A stretch of 64,000 bases of DNA, taken from assembly GCF_000934605.2 (NCBI RefSeq), contig NZ_CP010897.2, positions 2,790,001-2,854,000 on the forward strand, written 5' to 3'. Positions 9,710 through 18,914 of the stretch are shown in pieces (within the stretch, counting starts at the first letter, position 1; every line of letters begins with the position of its first letter). Under the pieces are notes generated by a model. That model was not told the origin of the DNA, ran no database searches, and saw nothing but the letters and a program-made list of their open reading frames with translations. Origin of the DNA: Pandoraea vervacti. Lineage in GTDB: Bacteria; Pseudomonadota; Gammaproteobacteria; Burkholderiales; Burkholderiaceae. Both the position numbers and the translations under genes were made by a program.

Positions 9710-11833
9710 ATGCCACATTCGCACATCGATAAACTGCTCCCGGGCCGCCCCTCTCCCCTAGGGGCGACATGGGACGGTCTGGGCGTGAATTTTGCCGTGT
9801 TCTCGGCCAACGCCGAGCGTATCGATCTCTGTGTGTTCGACGAACGCGGTCGCAAGGAGCTCAGACGCCTGACGCTGCCCGACTGTACCGATGAGATCTG
9901 GCACGGTTATCTGCCTGGCGCCGGGCCGGGACTGGTCTACGGATACCGGGCGCACGGCCCTTATGCCCCCGAGCAGGGCCACCGTTTCAACCCCGCCAAG
10001 CTCCTGCTCGATCCCTACGCGCGCGCCCTGCTGGGCAAAGTGCGCTGGTCCGATGCCCTGTTCGGTTACCGCGTGGCGTCACACAAGGCGGATCTCTCCA
10101 TCGACCGGCGCGACAGCGCGCCCGCGATGCCGAAGGCTGTGGTGGTCGAAGCCCCCGATACCTTGCGTCACGACACGCGTCCTCATACGTCGTGGGACGA
10201 CACGGTCATTCTGGAGACACATCTGCGGGGCATGACGATGCAAATGGACGGGCTGCGCCAGCCGGTGCGCGGCACGTTCGAGGCGCTCGCCTCACCGCGA
10301 GTCGTCGAGCATCTGCATCGGCTTGGCGTCACCGCCGTGGAGTTGTTGCCGGTTCACGCGTTCGTGCACGACCGGATACTCGTCGACCGGGGATTGCGCA
10401 ATTTCTGGGGCTACAACACGCTGGCGTTCTTCGCACCGGAGTCGTCCTACCTGGGCAACGGCGGTGTGGACGCCATGCGCCGCGCCGTGCGCGCCCTGCA
10501 TGCCGCAGGCATCGAAGTCATTCTGGACGTCGTCTACAACCACACCTGCGAGGGCAACGAACTCGGACCGACGCTCTCATGGCGAGGCTTCGACAACGCC
10601 AGCTATTACCGGCTCGTTCCCGGCGACGAGCGGTATTTCATCAACGACACGGGGTGCGGAAACACCGTCAACCTGTCGCATCCCCGTGTGTTGCAGATGG
10701 TCATGGACTCGCTTCGGTACTGGGTCGAGACGATGCAGATCGACGGCTTTCGCTTCGATCTCGGCGTGACGCTCGGGCGCGAGGGCTATGGCTTCGATCC
10801 GGGCGCGGGATTCTTCGACGCCATCGGACAGGATCCGGTGCTCGCCCGTACCAAGCTCATCTCCGAGCCCTGGGACATCGGCCCCGACGGCTATCAGTTG
10901 GGGCAGCACCCGCCGGGATTCGCCGAGTGGAACGGCAACTTCCGCGACAGCGTACGCCGGTACTGGCGCGGTGACGACGGGATTCGTCCGGACATCGCGG
11001 AGCGTCTCCTGGGCTCGGCGGGGCTGTTCGCGCGCCGTTGGCGCAAGCCGTGGGCGTCGCTGAACTTCATTACCGCCCACGACGGTTTCACGCTGGCCGA
11101 CCTGACGTCTTACGCCGAACGTCATAACGAGGCGAATGGCGAGGAAAACCGCGACGGCGCCGGCGAGAATTTCAGCGCCAACTGGGGGGCGGAAGGGCCG
11201 ACGGAGGACGCCGGCATCGTTGCCCTGCGCGAACGCGTGCAGCGATCGCTGCTCATGACGCTGCTGTTTGCCAGCGGCACCCCGATGATGCTGGCCGGCG
11301 ACGAGTTCGGCCGCACGCAGCGCGGCAACAACAACGCCTACTGTCAGGACAACGACATCTCATGGCTGAACTGGCGTCAGGCGGCCGAACCTGCGGGCGC
11401 TACGATGACCGACTTCGCTGCGCGGGCGATTGCATTGCGCCGCGAGATTCCGCTTTTGCGCATCGTGCGCTTCTCGTCGGCGCCGGAATGGGTGGGCGAT
11501 GACCTGGCAAGCATCTCCTGGTACGACGAGCGGGGGCTGCAACTCGCCGACGAGGACTGGCACAACGTGAAGGGCCGCGCGCTCGTGCTGCGTCGGGCCG
11601 CGCGACGCCCGGACGGCGGTATCGACATCGCGTTGCTCATGATGAACGCCGCGCACGTGCCGCTGTTGTTTCGCTGGCCGCCACCGGGAGGCGACTGGCA
11701 ACTGCACCTCGATTCCGCGGACCCGGCGCGCGAACCCATGTCCCTCGGCGGAGACGGCGTGCAGATCGAAGCGCACGCCGCGATGGTCGTGACCGGCCGA
11801 TGGCGCGAGAGCGCGGCGGCCTGCGCCGCCTGA
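9710..11833 (+). CDS. glgX: GlgX, glycogen debranching enzyme (isoamylase type)
   Basis: GlgX hydrolyses alpha-1,6 branch points, releasing linear malto-oligosaccharides that TreY/TreZ can turn into trehalose. The 707-aa length is normal. An N-terminal CBM48 domain (LGATWDGLGVNFAVFSANAE) is followed by a GH13 barrel with Asp350 (DGFRFDLGVTLGRE), Glu386 (LISEPWDIGPDGYQLG) and Asp458 (FITAHDGFTLADL). The FNDT-type loop and the NNNAYCQDN segment are typical of GlgX. It starts 3 nt after the glgB stop with GGAGGAA upstream, so it is in the same operon. Confidence 0.96.
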   Translation: MPHSHIDKLLPGRPSPLGATWDGLGVNFAVFSANAERIDLCVFDERGRKELRRLTLPDCTDEIWHGYLPGAGPGLVYGYRAHGPYAPEQGHRFNPAKLLLDPYARALLGKVRWSDALFGYRVASHKADLSIDRRDSAPAMPKAVVVEAPDTLRHDTRPHTSWDDTVILETHLRGMTMQMDGLRQPVRGTFEALASPRVVEHLHRLGVTAVELLPVHAFVHDRILVDRGLRNFWGYNTLAFFAPESSYLGNGGVDAMRRAVRALHAAGIEVILDVVYNHTCEGNELGPTLSWRGFDNASYYRLVPGDERYFINDTGCGNTVNLSHPRVLQMVMDSLRYWVETMQIDGFRFDLGVTLGREGYGFDPGAGFFDAIGQDPVLARTKLISEPWDIGPDGYQLGQHPPGFAEWNGNFRDSVRRYWRGDDGIRPDIAERLLGSAGLFARRWRKPWASLNFITAHDGFTLADLTSYAERHNEANGEENRDGAGENFSANWGAEGPTEDAGIVALRERVQRSLLMTLLFASGTPMMLAGDEFGRTQRGNNNAYCQDNDISWLNWRQAAEPAGATMTDFAARAIALRREIPLLRIVRFSSAPEWVGDDLASISWYDERGLQLADEDWHNVKGRALVLRRAARRPDGGIDIALLMMNAAHVPLLFRWPPPGGDWQLHLDSADPAREPMSLGGDGVQIEAHAAMVVTGRWRESAAACAA

Positions 11834-11927
11834 TTGGGGCGACCCGATTTCACCCCCACGCTCCCGTGCCCGACCGCACCCGCTCCCCGCCCTCTCGAAC
11901 GCTCCACGCCCTCACGCTGACCCGTCC

Positions 11928-13730
11928 ATGACCACCACCTACGCTTTCCCTCTTCCCTTCGGCGCCGAGTTGCAGGCGGATGGCACGACACGCTTTCGCA
12001 TCTGGGCGCCGGACGTGAGCACCCTGCAACTCGCGATCGAGCGTGACGACCCCGTGCCGATGCAACCCGTCAACAGCGGTCATTTCGAGTTGGCGGTGCC
12101 GTGCATCGCGGGCACGCGGTACGCCTTTGTATTGCCCGACGGTCAGCGGGTGCCAGACCCGGCGTCACGGGCGCAGGACGGCGGACCGCACGACATGAGC
12201 GTCGTGATCGATCCCCGCGCGTTTGCGTGGCAAACGCACGGATGGCGGGGTCGCCCGTGGCAGGAAGCGGTGATTTACGAGCTGCACGTCGGGGCGCTTG
12301 GCGGCTACAACGGCGTGCGTGCACGCCTGCCCTATCTCGCGCAATTGGGCGTGAGCGCGATCGAGCTCATGCCGATCGGCACCTTCGAGGGCCGACACAA
12401 CTGGGGTTACGACGGCGTGTTGCCGTTCGCCCCGGAAAGCGCTTACGGCAGCGTCGACGAACTCAAGGCGCTCATCGACGCGGCGCATGCCGAAGACATC
12501 ATGGTCTTCGTGGACGTGGTCTACAACCACTTCGGGCCAAGCGGCAATTATCTGGCCTCGTACGCGTCGCCGTACTTCGATCGGAAAACGCATACCCCTT
12601 GGGGCGCCGCCATCGACTTCGACCAGCCGTGCGTGCGTCAGTACTTCGTACAGAACGCTTTGTACTGGCTGTTCGAGTTTCGCGCAGATGGATTGCGTCT
12701 GGACGCCGTTCACGCCATCGGGAACGACGCATTTGTTCAGGACCTCGCCACCTGCATCCGCGACGAGGTCGCCGCCCGCGAGCCGGGGCGTCACGTCCAT
12801 CTCATTTTCGAGAACGAACATAACGCCGCAGGACTATTGGCGAACACGTCGGCCGCGCAGTGGAACGACGATTTTCACAACGCCCTGCATGTGTTGCTCA
12901 CCGGTGAGCGCCAGGGCTACTACGCCGACTTTGCCGACAAGCCGGTCGCCCATTTGGCGCGGGCGTTGTCCGAAGGGTTCGCCTATCAGGGGGAGCGTGT
13001 CGAGCGACTCGGCAAACCACGCGGCGAGCCGAGCAGCTTTCTGTCGCCGGCGTCGTTCGTCGCGTTCCTGCAAAACCACGACCAGGTGGGCAATCGCCCG
13101 TTTGGCGACAGGCTGATCACGCACGCGAACCCTGCCGCGCTGCGCGCGGCCGTCGCGTTGTTGCTGCTGTGCCCGCAGATCCCGATGCTGTTCATGGGCG
13201 AGGAATGGGGAAGCGAAACCCCATTCCTGTTCTTCACCGATTACCGGGGAGCATTGGCGGATGCCGTTCGCAAAGGGCGGCGCGAGGAGTTTGCGCAACT
13301 GGGCGGCGTCGTGGGCGTGTCCGACGGCCCGAGCGCCACCCTCCCCGACCCGAACGACCCCGATACGTTCGCCGCCTCCCGTGTCGCGCCGGGAGAGCAG
13401 ACCACCCTTGCCGCCGAGGACTGGTTGTCGTGGTATCGCAGCCTCATCGAGTTGCGGCGTACCCGGATCGTTCCACGGCTGTCTGGTGCGACGTCGGCGG
13501 GCGCCGAAGTGCTGAGTCCTGCCGCGCTATGTGCCCGATGGCGTCTGAACGACGGATCGCTGCTGGTGATCGTCATCAATGTTGGCGAACGCGGCATTGC
13601 CACCGACACGCAGGCGCTGCACCCGACAGGCGTCACGCTTTGCCAGACCCCGCCGCAAGCCGCCGACGCGCTCGCCGAAGGCGCGCTGCGCGCCCACGCC
13701 TGCGTCGTCTGGCTGGAGGAACCGTTATGA
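11928..13730 (+). CDS. treZ: TreZ, malto-oligosyltrehalose trehalohydrolase
   Basis: TreZ cuts trehalose from the end of a maltooligosyltrehalose, the second step of the TreY-TreZ route. At 600 aa it has the expected N-terminal beta domain (FGAELQADGTTRFRIWAPDV), then a GH13 barrel with YELHVGALGGYNG, Asp259 (GLRLDAVHAI), Glu295 (LIFENEHNAAG) and FLQNHDQVGNRPFGDRL. A 94-bp, C-rich non-coding gap separates it from glgX. I see no promoter in that gap, and the same operon probably continues through it. The start at 11928 lacks a strong ribosome-binding site. The gene overlaps malQ by ATGA. Confidence 0.95.
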   Translation: MTTTYAFPLPFGAELQADGTTRFRIWAPDVSTLQLAIERDDPVPMQPVNSGHFELAVPCIAGTRYAFVLPDGQRVPDPASRAQDGGPHDMSVVIDPRAFAWQTHGWRGRPWQEAVIYELHVGALGGYNGVRARLPYLAQLGVSAIELMPIGTFEGRHNWGYDGVLPFAPESAYGSVDELKALIDAAHAEDIMVFVDVVYNHFGPSGNYLASYASPYFDRKTHTPWGAAIDFDQPCVRQYFVQNALYWLFEFRADGLRLDAVHAIGNDAFVQDLATCIRDEVAAREPGRHVHLIFENEHNAAGLLANTSAAQWNDDFHNALHVLLTGERQGYYADFADKPVAHLARALSEGFAYQGERVERLGKPRGEPSSFLSPASFVAFLQNHDQVGNRPFGDRLITHANPAALRAAVALLLLCPQIPMLFMGEEWGSETPFLFFTDYRGALADAVRKGRREEFAQLGGVVGVSDGPSATLPDPNDPDTFAASRVAPGEQTTLAAEDWLSWYRSLIELRRTRIVPRLSGATSAGAEVLSPAALCARWRLNDGSLLVIVINVGERGIATDTQALHPTGVTLCQTPPQAADALAEGALRAHACVVWLEEPL

Positions 13731-15952
13731 CTGGAACCGCTGCGTCGCTACTCTCTCCCCCCTCTCTCGAAGCGCTGCATTCCCTCGCGCAACGGGCGGG
13801 ACTTCTTATTCGTTGGGACGACGCCGCCGGTCAGCCGCATACGGTGTCGCTCGACGTGCTGCGGACCTTGCTCGACGCCATGGGACTGCGGTGCGGTAAC
13901 GCCGCGCAGTGCCGCGACAGTCTGGCCTACCTCGATTCGCCCGCGTCGCTTTCGGACGAAGCGCAGATCGTAACGCGTGCTGGCGTGCCGGCCATATTGC
14001 CCGCGCTGTCCGTGACGGCCGGGCGCAAGCGTCTTGCCTATCGGATTCATCTTGAGGGTGGCGATACTGTGGACGGCACGACCGAGATCGATCCGAATTC
14101 CGGAGCGTCGTTATTGCTTCCCGTCGACGTGCCGGGATACCACCACGTCGAGATCGGCAATGTCCGGTTATCGCTGATCGTTGCCCCACCGCACGCCTAC
14201 CGGATACCCGACACAGAACGTCGCTGGGGGATGAGTGTGCCGCTGTACGCACTGCGCAGTCAGGGCGACGGCGGCCTCGGCCATTACGGCGCGTTGGCCG
14301 ACGCGGCCGCGGCGGCAGGATCGCGTGGCGCAAAGGCACTGGCGATCAGCCCCGCGCACGCCATGTTCAGCGCTCGCACGGGCCAGTACAGCCCCTACTC
14401 GCCGTCGAACCGTCAGTGGTACAACGTCACGCACATCGATCCGGCGGCCTTGTGCGGAATGCCCGAAGCGATGGAGGCAGCGCGACATCTGAGGCTCATT
14501 TCCGGCTATGCGCAGCGAGAACGTCAGCGCCTTGTCAACTGGCCCGCCGCTTCCGGGGCACGCTTGCAGGTCCTTCGGCATCTGTACGATCTGCGCGAGC
14601 ATTGGCTCTCGACCGAGCAGGCGGATTCGCTCAGGCGATTCCGCCGCGATGGTCGTGATTCGCTCGAGGCGCACGCGCGCTTCGAAATGCTTCACGAGCG
14701 CCTGCATTCGACCCACGGTGACGACTGGCGTCGCTGGCCTGCCGACTTGCGCTCGCCATGGACGCCGCAGTCGGAGCGTATGGCTTTCGAGCATGCGGAT
14801 GCCGTGGCATTTCATGTCTTCCTCCAATGGCTGGCGTTTCAGGGACTTCGACATGCGCATGCGCAAGCGAGGAGCGCCGGCATGGAGACGGGGCTCATCG
14901 CGGACATGGCCGTGGGCGTGGACCCGACCGGAAGCGAAGCATGGTCGGATGGCGGACATTTGCTCGAAGGCATTTCGCTCGGTGCGCCGCCGGACGCGTT
15001 CAATGCCGGCGGGCAGGTTTGGGGACTGACGACCTTTTCACCGTGGGCGTTCGCGCGGCGCGGTTACCGTCCCTTCATCGCCACGTTGCGCGCCGCGCTG
15101 GCGTTCTCCGGGGGACTGCGCATCGACCACGTGCTCGGCCTGTCACGTCTGTGGGTGTGTCCGGCCGGCACGCCGGCGAGTGCGGGCGCTTATCTGCGGT
15201 ATCCCCTGGACGACTTGCTCGCGATCGTGGCGCTGGAATCGTCGCGCCATCGGGCGATCGTCATCGGTGAAGATCTCGGGACGGTGTCGGCTGACTTCCG
15301 GGCGCGTGTCGCTGCGCAAGGCGTGCTGGGAACGGACGTGCTGTGGTTTGCGCGCGACCCGGTTGCGCGCGACTCGCCACCGAAGGCGGCGCCGTTCCTT
15401 GCCCCGTCTCAATGGCGGGTCGATGCCGTGGCAACGACCAGCACACACGACTTGCCGAGCGCTGTCGGATGGTGGACCGGGCGCGACATCGCCTGGCGCG
15501 TTCGTCTTGCGCCCTCGTCCATCGATGCTCGCGCCGCGCGGCGCGCCCGTCGCGAGGACCGTACGGCACTGTGGCATGCGATGAGTTCGGCAGGTGTCGT
15601 GAACGACAGCGGGCACGCCGCAGCCCATCCGGGTGCGGGCGAGACGTCGGCCCGCGATGCCAGCGAAGCGTTCTCGCAGCCGACAGGCCGCGCGCCGGCC
15701 AGGCCACCGCTCGACGCCATCGTCAACTTCGTCGCCTTGTCTGCCTCGCCATTGGTACTGTTGCCCATCAACGACGCGGTGGGCGCGCGCGAGGCCGATA
15801 ATCTGCCGGGCACGACAACCGAACACCCCAATTGGCGGCGGCGCTTGCGCGCACCGGTCGAAGTCTTGCTGGACGAGCCGGATGTCGCCTCCCGCCTGAC
15901 GAGATTTGCACGCACACGGGCAGCGAGCGCGCGGCGTTCGGCCCGTTCATGA
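13727..15952 (+). CDS. malQ: MalQ, 4-alpha-glucanotransferase (amylomaltase)
   Basis: MalQ disproportionates short malto-oligosaccharides (GH77), rebuilding chains long enough for TreY or GlgB. The start at 13727 overlaps the treZ stop and has GGAGGA 6 nt upstream; the frame stays open farther upstream only by chance. The product is 741 aa, the long proteobacterial form. Visible motifs are FSARTGQYSPYSPSNR, GLIADMAVGVDP, Asp467 in RIDHVLGLSRLW, Glu515 in VIGEDLGTV, and STHDLPSAVGWW. It ends 12 nt before treY. Confidence 0.93.
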   Translation: MTGTAASLLSPPSLEALHSLAQRAGLLIRWDDAAGQPHTVSLDVLRTLLDAMGLRCGNAAQCRDSLAYLDSPASLSDEAQIVTRAGVPAILPALSVTAGRKRLAYRIHLEGGDTVDGTTEIDPNSGASLLLPVDVPGYHHVEIGNVRLSLIVAPPHAYRIPDTERRWGMSVPLYALRSQGDGGLGHYGALADAAAAAGSRGAKALAISPAHAMFSARTGQYSPYSPSNRQWYNVTHIDPAALCGMPEAMEAARHLRLISGYAQRERQRLVNWPAASGARLQVLRHLYDLREHWLSTEQADSLRRFRRDGRDSLEAHARFEMLHERLHSTHGDDWRRWPADLRSPWTPQSERMAFEHADAVAFHVFLQWLAFQGLRHAHAQARSAGMETGLIADMAVGVDPTGSEAWSDGGHLLEGISLGAPPDAFNAGGQVWGLTTFSPWAFARRGYRPFIATLRAALAFSGGLRIDHVLGLSRLWVCPAGTPASAGAYLRYPLDDLLAIVALESSRHRAIVIGEDLGTVSADFRARVAAQGVLGTDVLWFARDPVARDSPPKAAPFLAPSQWRVDAVATTSTHDLPSAVGWWTGRDIAWRVRLAPSSIDARAARRARREDRTALWHAMSSAGVVNDSGHAAAHPGAGETSARDASEAFSQPTGRAPARPPLDAIVNFVALSASPLVLLPINDAVGAREADNLPGTTTEHPNWRRRLRAPVEVLLDEPDVASRLTRFARTRAASARRSARS

Positions 15953-15964
15953 CCCGGAGCCGAC

Positions 15965-18676
15965 ATGACGCCGCTCTCCACACTGCGTGTCCAGTTCAAT
16001 GCCGATTACACCTTCGCGCATGCGAAGCGCGACGTCCCCGCCTTCGTGGCGCTGGGCATCTCGCATCTCTACGCGTCGCCGGTCTGGACCGCCATGCCAG
16101 GTTCCACGCACGGTTACGACGTCGCCGACCCGGGGACCGTCAGCGACGTGCTTGGGGGCGAGGCAGAACTTCGAAGTCTGCATGACCAACTGGCGGCGCA
16201 GGGTATCGGCCTCGTGCTCGACATCGTTCCGAACCACATGGGCAACGGCGAGCAAAATCGCTGGTGGCAGGACGTCTTGCGACGCGGTGCCCAAAGTCCC
16301 TATGCCCGATATTTCGACATCGACTGGAACGGCAACGCCGACGTACCGGCAGGCAAAGTTCTGTTGGCCGTGCTCCCCGAGCCGTTGGCCGACGCACTCG
16401 CCCGCCGTAAGCTCTCGGTGATGCGCGCACTGAGCGGCGAGGCTTCGTTCGCGTACGACGGCGCACGCTGGCCCGTCGCGCCGGAGACGTCCGCCATTGC
16501 CGGTGACGCGCGTGCGGCAAGCGACTGGCAAGACGTGCTCGCACGACAGCATTTCCACCTGACGCACTGGCCGCTCGCCCGAGACGCCCTGAATTGGCGA
16601 AGGTTCTTCGATATCAGTTCGCTCGTTGCCGTTTGCGTCGAACGTCCGGAGGTCTTCGAAGCCGTTCACGCCCTCACCCTTCGCTTGTTCGCCGATGGCG
16701 TTATCGACGGCGTGCGCATCGACCACGTCGATGGGCTCGTTGATCCGGGCGCCTACTGTCGCAAGTTGCGCGCTGCGTTGCGTGAGCGCGCGAACGGACG
16801 CACTGCGGGACGCAACAAGGGACGCGATAGGAGACGCGATAAGGGACGCAATAGCGGTCATGAGCCATGGATCGTCGTCGAAAAGATCTTGATGGACGGC
16901 GAACATCTCGACCCGCGCTGGGAGACCGATGGCACGACGGGTTACGACTTCATGAACGATGTCGGCGCGCTGCTTCACGACTCGCGCGGTGCGGCGGCAT
17001 TGGACGCGCACTGGCGAACGAGCACAGGCGACATGCGCGACTTTGGCGAGCACGTGTGCGAAGCCCGCCAGCAATTGCTGCGCGAGCGTTTCGGCAGCGA
17101 GATCTCGCGTGCGGTGGGAGCGCTCGCGCGGTTGATCGATGCACATGGTCGCGCGCGCGACTTCGGTGTGGCGAGCCTGCGGCGGTGTGTTTGTGCGCTC
17201 GCGTCGTCGTTTCCCGTCTATCGGGGCTATCCACGCCATTCCGAGAATTCCGATGCCGAGAAAGCCATATTCACTTCGGCGCAGGCAGGCGCGAAACGCC
17301 TGCTTCATCCGCTCGACCACGCCGCGCTGGCGCAACTCGTCGAGTGGCTGACGCCCACGGAAGATCCGTCGCCGCTGCGGCGCGAGGCGCAAATCCGTTT
17401 CGCGCAGGTGACGGCCCCGCTCGCGGCGAAGGCGGTGGAGGATACCGCCGGATACCGCTGGGGACGTCTGCTCTCGCGCAACGACGTGGGCTGCGATGCG
17501 TCGCGCCTGGCGATGCCGCTCGACGTCTTCCATCAGGCGAACGCCCATCGCGCCCGGCACTGGCCACGCGCCATGTTGACGACGGCGACCCACGACCACA
17601 AACGCGGCGAGGACGTTCGCGCACGGTTGGCCGTGCTCTCGGAGATTCCGGCGCAATGGGGCGAGGCGGTAGACGGGTGGCGCGCCGAGAACGAGCGCTT
17701 TCGAGCGCATGCTGCGCACGCGCCGGACGTTGCCCACGAACTCATGCTGTACCAGACGTTGCTCGGCGCGTGGCCATGTGAGTGGACAGGCACGCGGCCC
17801 GCCGCCGCATCGTTGCGCGCGTTTGCCGGGCGCATCGCCCAGTGGCAACGAAAAGCGCTTCGGGAAGCGGGCGTCCGAACCTCGTGGGTCGCACCGGACG
17901 CCGCCTACGAAGACGGCTGCGGCGCATTTCTGCACGAGATCATGGCAGACCCCGCATTCGTCGCGTCGATGCAGGGGTTCTCCGATGCGCTCGCCCCGGC
18001 AGGGGCACTGAACGGCCTCACGCAGACGTTTCTCCGGCTGACCTGTCCGGGCGTGCCGGACACTTATCAGGCGAGCCTGGGGTGGGATCAGACGCTGGTG
18101 GACCCGGACAATCGTCGTACGGTGCACGTCGATGCCGTGATGTCGCGCCTGTCCGGATCGGGCGACTCGATGGCCGGGCAGCACCGGCAGGACCCACAGG
18201 TTTGGCGCTCACTGATGGCGCGATGGTGGGATGGCGACGTGAAACTGGCCCTGCTATGCCATCTCCTGCATCTGCGCAAGTCATTGGCGTGCGCCTTCGC
18301 CCATGGCGACTACGTTGCCCTGCGCGCCCATGGGCCTTGCGAGCCGCACGCCATCGTGTTTGCCCGCGTGCCCCCTGCCGGATCCGGCGCCGCAGTCCTC
18401 TGCGTGGCAACGCGGCATGCCGCACATCATCTCGGCGCCACCGGCGGATCGGCACAAAGGACGCAAGGGACGCAAAGGGCGGAACAGGCTCACCGCGTAC
18501 CCTGCTTCCGCCCGCAAGACTGGCAAGACACGGCGATCGACGCGAGTCCCGTGTCGCGTACGGGACGCTGGCGCAACTGCCTGACGGGGACAGCGATCGG
18601 CGCCAGCGCCGATGGCACGTTGCCGGTAGCGCAAATCCTCGACGCCCTCCCCGTCGCTGTACTCACCGAAGCCTGA
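15965..18676 (+). CDS. treY: TreY, malto-oligosyltrehalose synthase
   Basis: TreY isomerises the reducing-end bond of a malto-oligosaccharide to alpha,alpha-1,1, giving maltooligosyltrehalose for TreZ. The 903-aa GH13 protein shows TLRVQFNADYTFAHA, YASPVWTAMPGSTHGYDV, VLDIVPNHMG, Asp253 in VRIDHVDGLVDP, Glu306 in IVVEKIL, and THDHKRGEDVRARL. Two insertions look recent: a basic stretch near residues 278-298 coded by a 12-bp repeat, and a threonine/glutamine stretch near residues 830-840 coded by a 9-bp repeat. It is the last gene of the glucan operon and meets the reverse-strand cluster only 9 bp after its stop. Confidence 0.94.
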   Translation: MTPLSTLRVQFNADYTFAHAKRDVPAFVALGISHLYASPVWTAMPGSTHGYDVADPGTVSDVLGGEAELRSLHDQLAAQGIGLVLDIVPNHMGNGEQNRWWQDVLRRGAQSPYARYFDIDWNGNADVPAGKVLLAVLPEPLADALARRKLSVMRALSGEASFAYDGARWPVAPETSAIAGDARAASDWQDVLARQHFHLTHWPLARDALNWRRFFDISSLVAVCVERPEVFEAVHALTLRLFADGVIDGVRIDHVDGLVDPGAYCRKLRAALRERANGRTAGRNKGRDRRRDKGRNSGHEPWIVVEKILMDGEHLDPRWETDGTTGYDFMNDVGALLHDSRGAAALDAHWRTSTGDMRDFGEHVCEARQQLLRERFGSEISRAVGALARLIDAHGRARDFGVASLRRCVCALASSFPVYRGYPRHSENSDAEKAIFTSAQAGAKRLLHPLDHAALAQLVEWLTPTEDPSPLRREAQIRFAQVTAPLAAKAVEDTAGYRWGRLLSRNDVGCDASRLAMPLDVFHQANAHRARHWPRAMLTTATHDHKRGEDVRARLAVLSEIPAQWGEAVDGWRAENERFRAHAAHAPDVAHELMLYQTLLGAWPCEWTGTRPAAASLRAFAGRIAQWQRKALREAGVRTSWVAPDAAYEDGCGAFLHEIMADPAFVASMQGFSDALAPAGALNGLTQTFLRLTCPGVPDTYQASLGWDQTLVDPDNRRTVHVDAVMSRLSGSGDSMAGQHRQDPQVWRSLMARWWDGDVKLALLCHLLHLRKSLACAFAHGDYVALRAHGPCEPHAIVFARVPPAGSGAAVLCVATRHAAHHLGATGGSAQRTQGTQRAEQAHRVPCFRPQDWQDTAIDASPVSRTGRWRNCLTGTAIGASADGTLPVAQILDALPVAVLTEA
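16807..16854 (+). repeat. 12-bp tandem repeat inside treY
   Basis: Four 12-bp units (GGGACGCAACAA, GGGACGCGATAG, GAGACGCGATAA, GGGACGCAATAG) run in frame and code for an arginine/lysine/aspartate-rich loop just after the catalytic Asp253 region. The 12-bp period keeps the frame. Confidence 0.85.
18452..18478 (+). repeat. 9-bp tandem repeat near the end of treY
   Basis: Units GCACAAAGG, ACGCAAGGG and ACGCAAAGG (period 9) are read in frame in treY. Confidence 0.7.
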
Positions 18677-18685
18677 ACGGCGTCG

Positions 18686-18913
18686 TCAGGCGTACTGCGC
18701 GTCGATCCAGGCCCGAGCCACGACGGACGCCTCTTCCAGTGCCGCCTGTTCCTCCGGATGCGTATCGTCCTTTAACGTCTCGACTTCATGGTGTCCGATC
18801 ATCCCTTCAATGATCTGCACCAACGCTTTGCCGGTGAACCCGCCCTTCGGATGCGGCAATGCCGAACAGATGACGCTGTAATCTCGGTAACGGAATGTCA
18901 GAACAGCGGCCAT
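18686..18913 (-). CDS. Small conserved-looking protein, 75 aa, downstream of katE
   Basis: I do not recognise the family. The 75-residue protein begins MAAVLTFRYRDYSVICSAL and ends acidic and alanine-rich (EEQAALEEASVVARAWIDAQ). The first half could form beta strands and the second a helix; there is no signal peptide or membrane segment. Its ATG lies 1 nt after the katE stop, so it is very likely co-translated with catalase. It ends 9 bp from the treY stop, tail to tail. A longer frame exists upstream but runs through katE and has unnatural composition. Confidence 0.65.
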   Translation of the reverse strand: MAAVLTFRYRDYSVICSALPHPKGGFTGKALVQIIEGMIGHHEVETLKDDTHPEEQAALEEASVVARAWIDAQYA

Positions 18914-18914
18914 A

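Noticed and set aside
3846..9724. Two reverse-strand frames of about 560 aa opposite treS and glgB
   Set aside because: Both are antisense to genes with intact active sites and have shadow-type composition.
15947..18184. 745-aa reverse-strand open frame opposite treY
   Set aside because: It is antisense to a gene with clear catalytic motifs and has no family resemblance. Such long shadow frames are common in GC-rich DNA.
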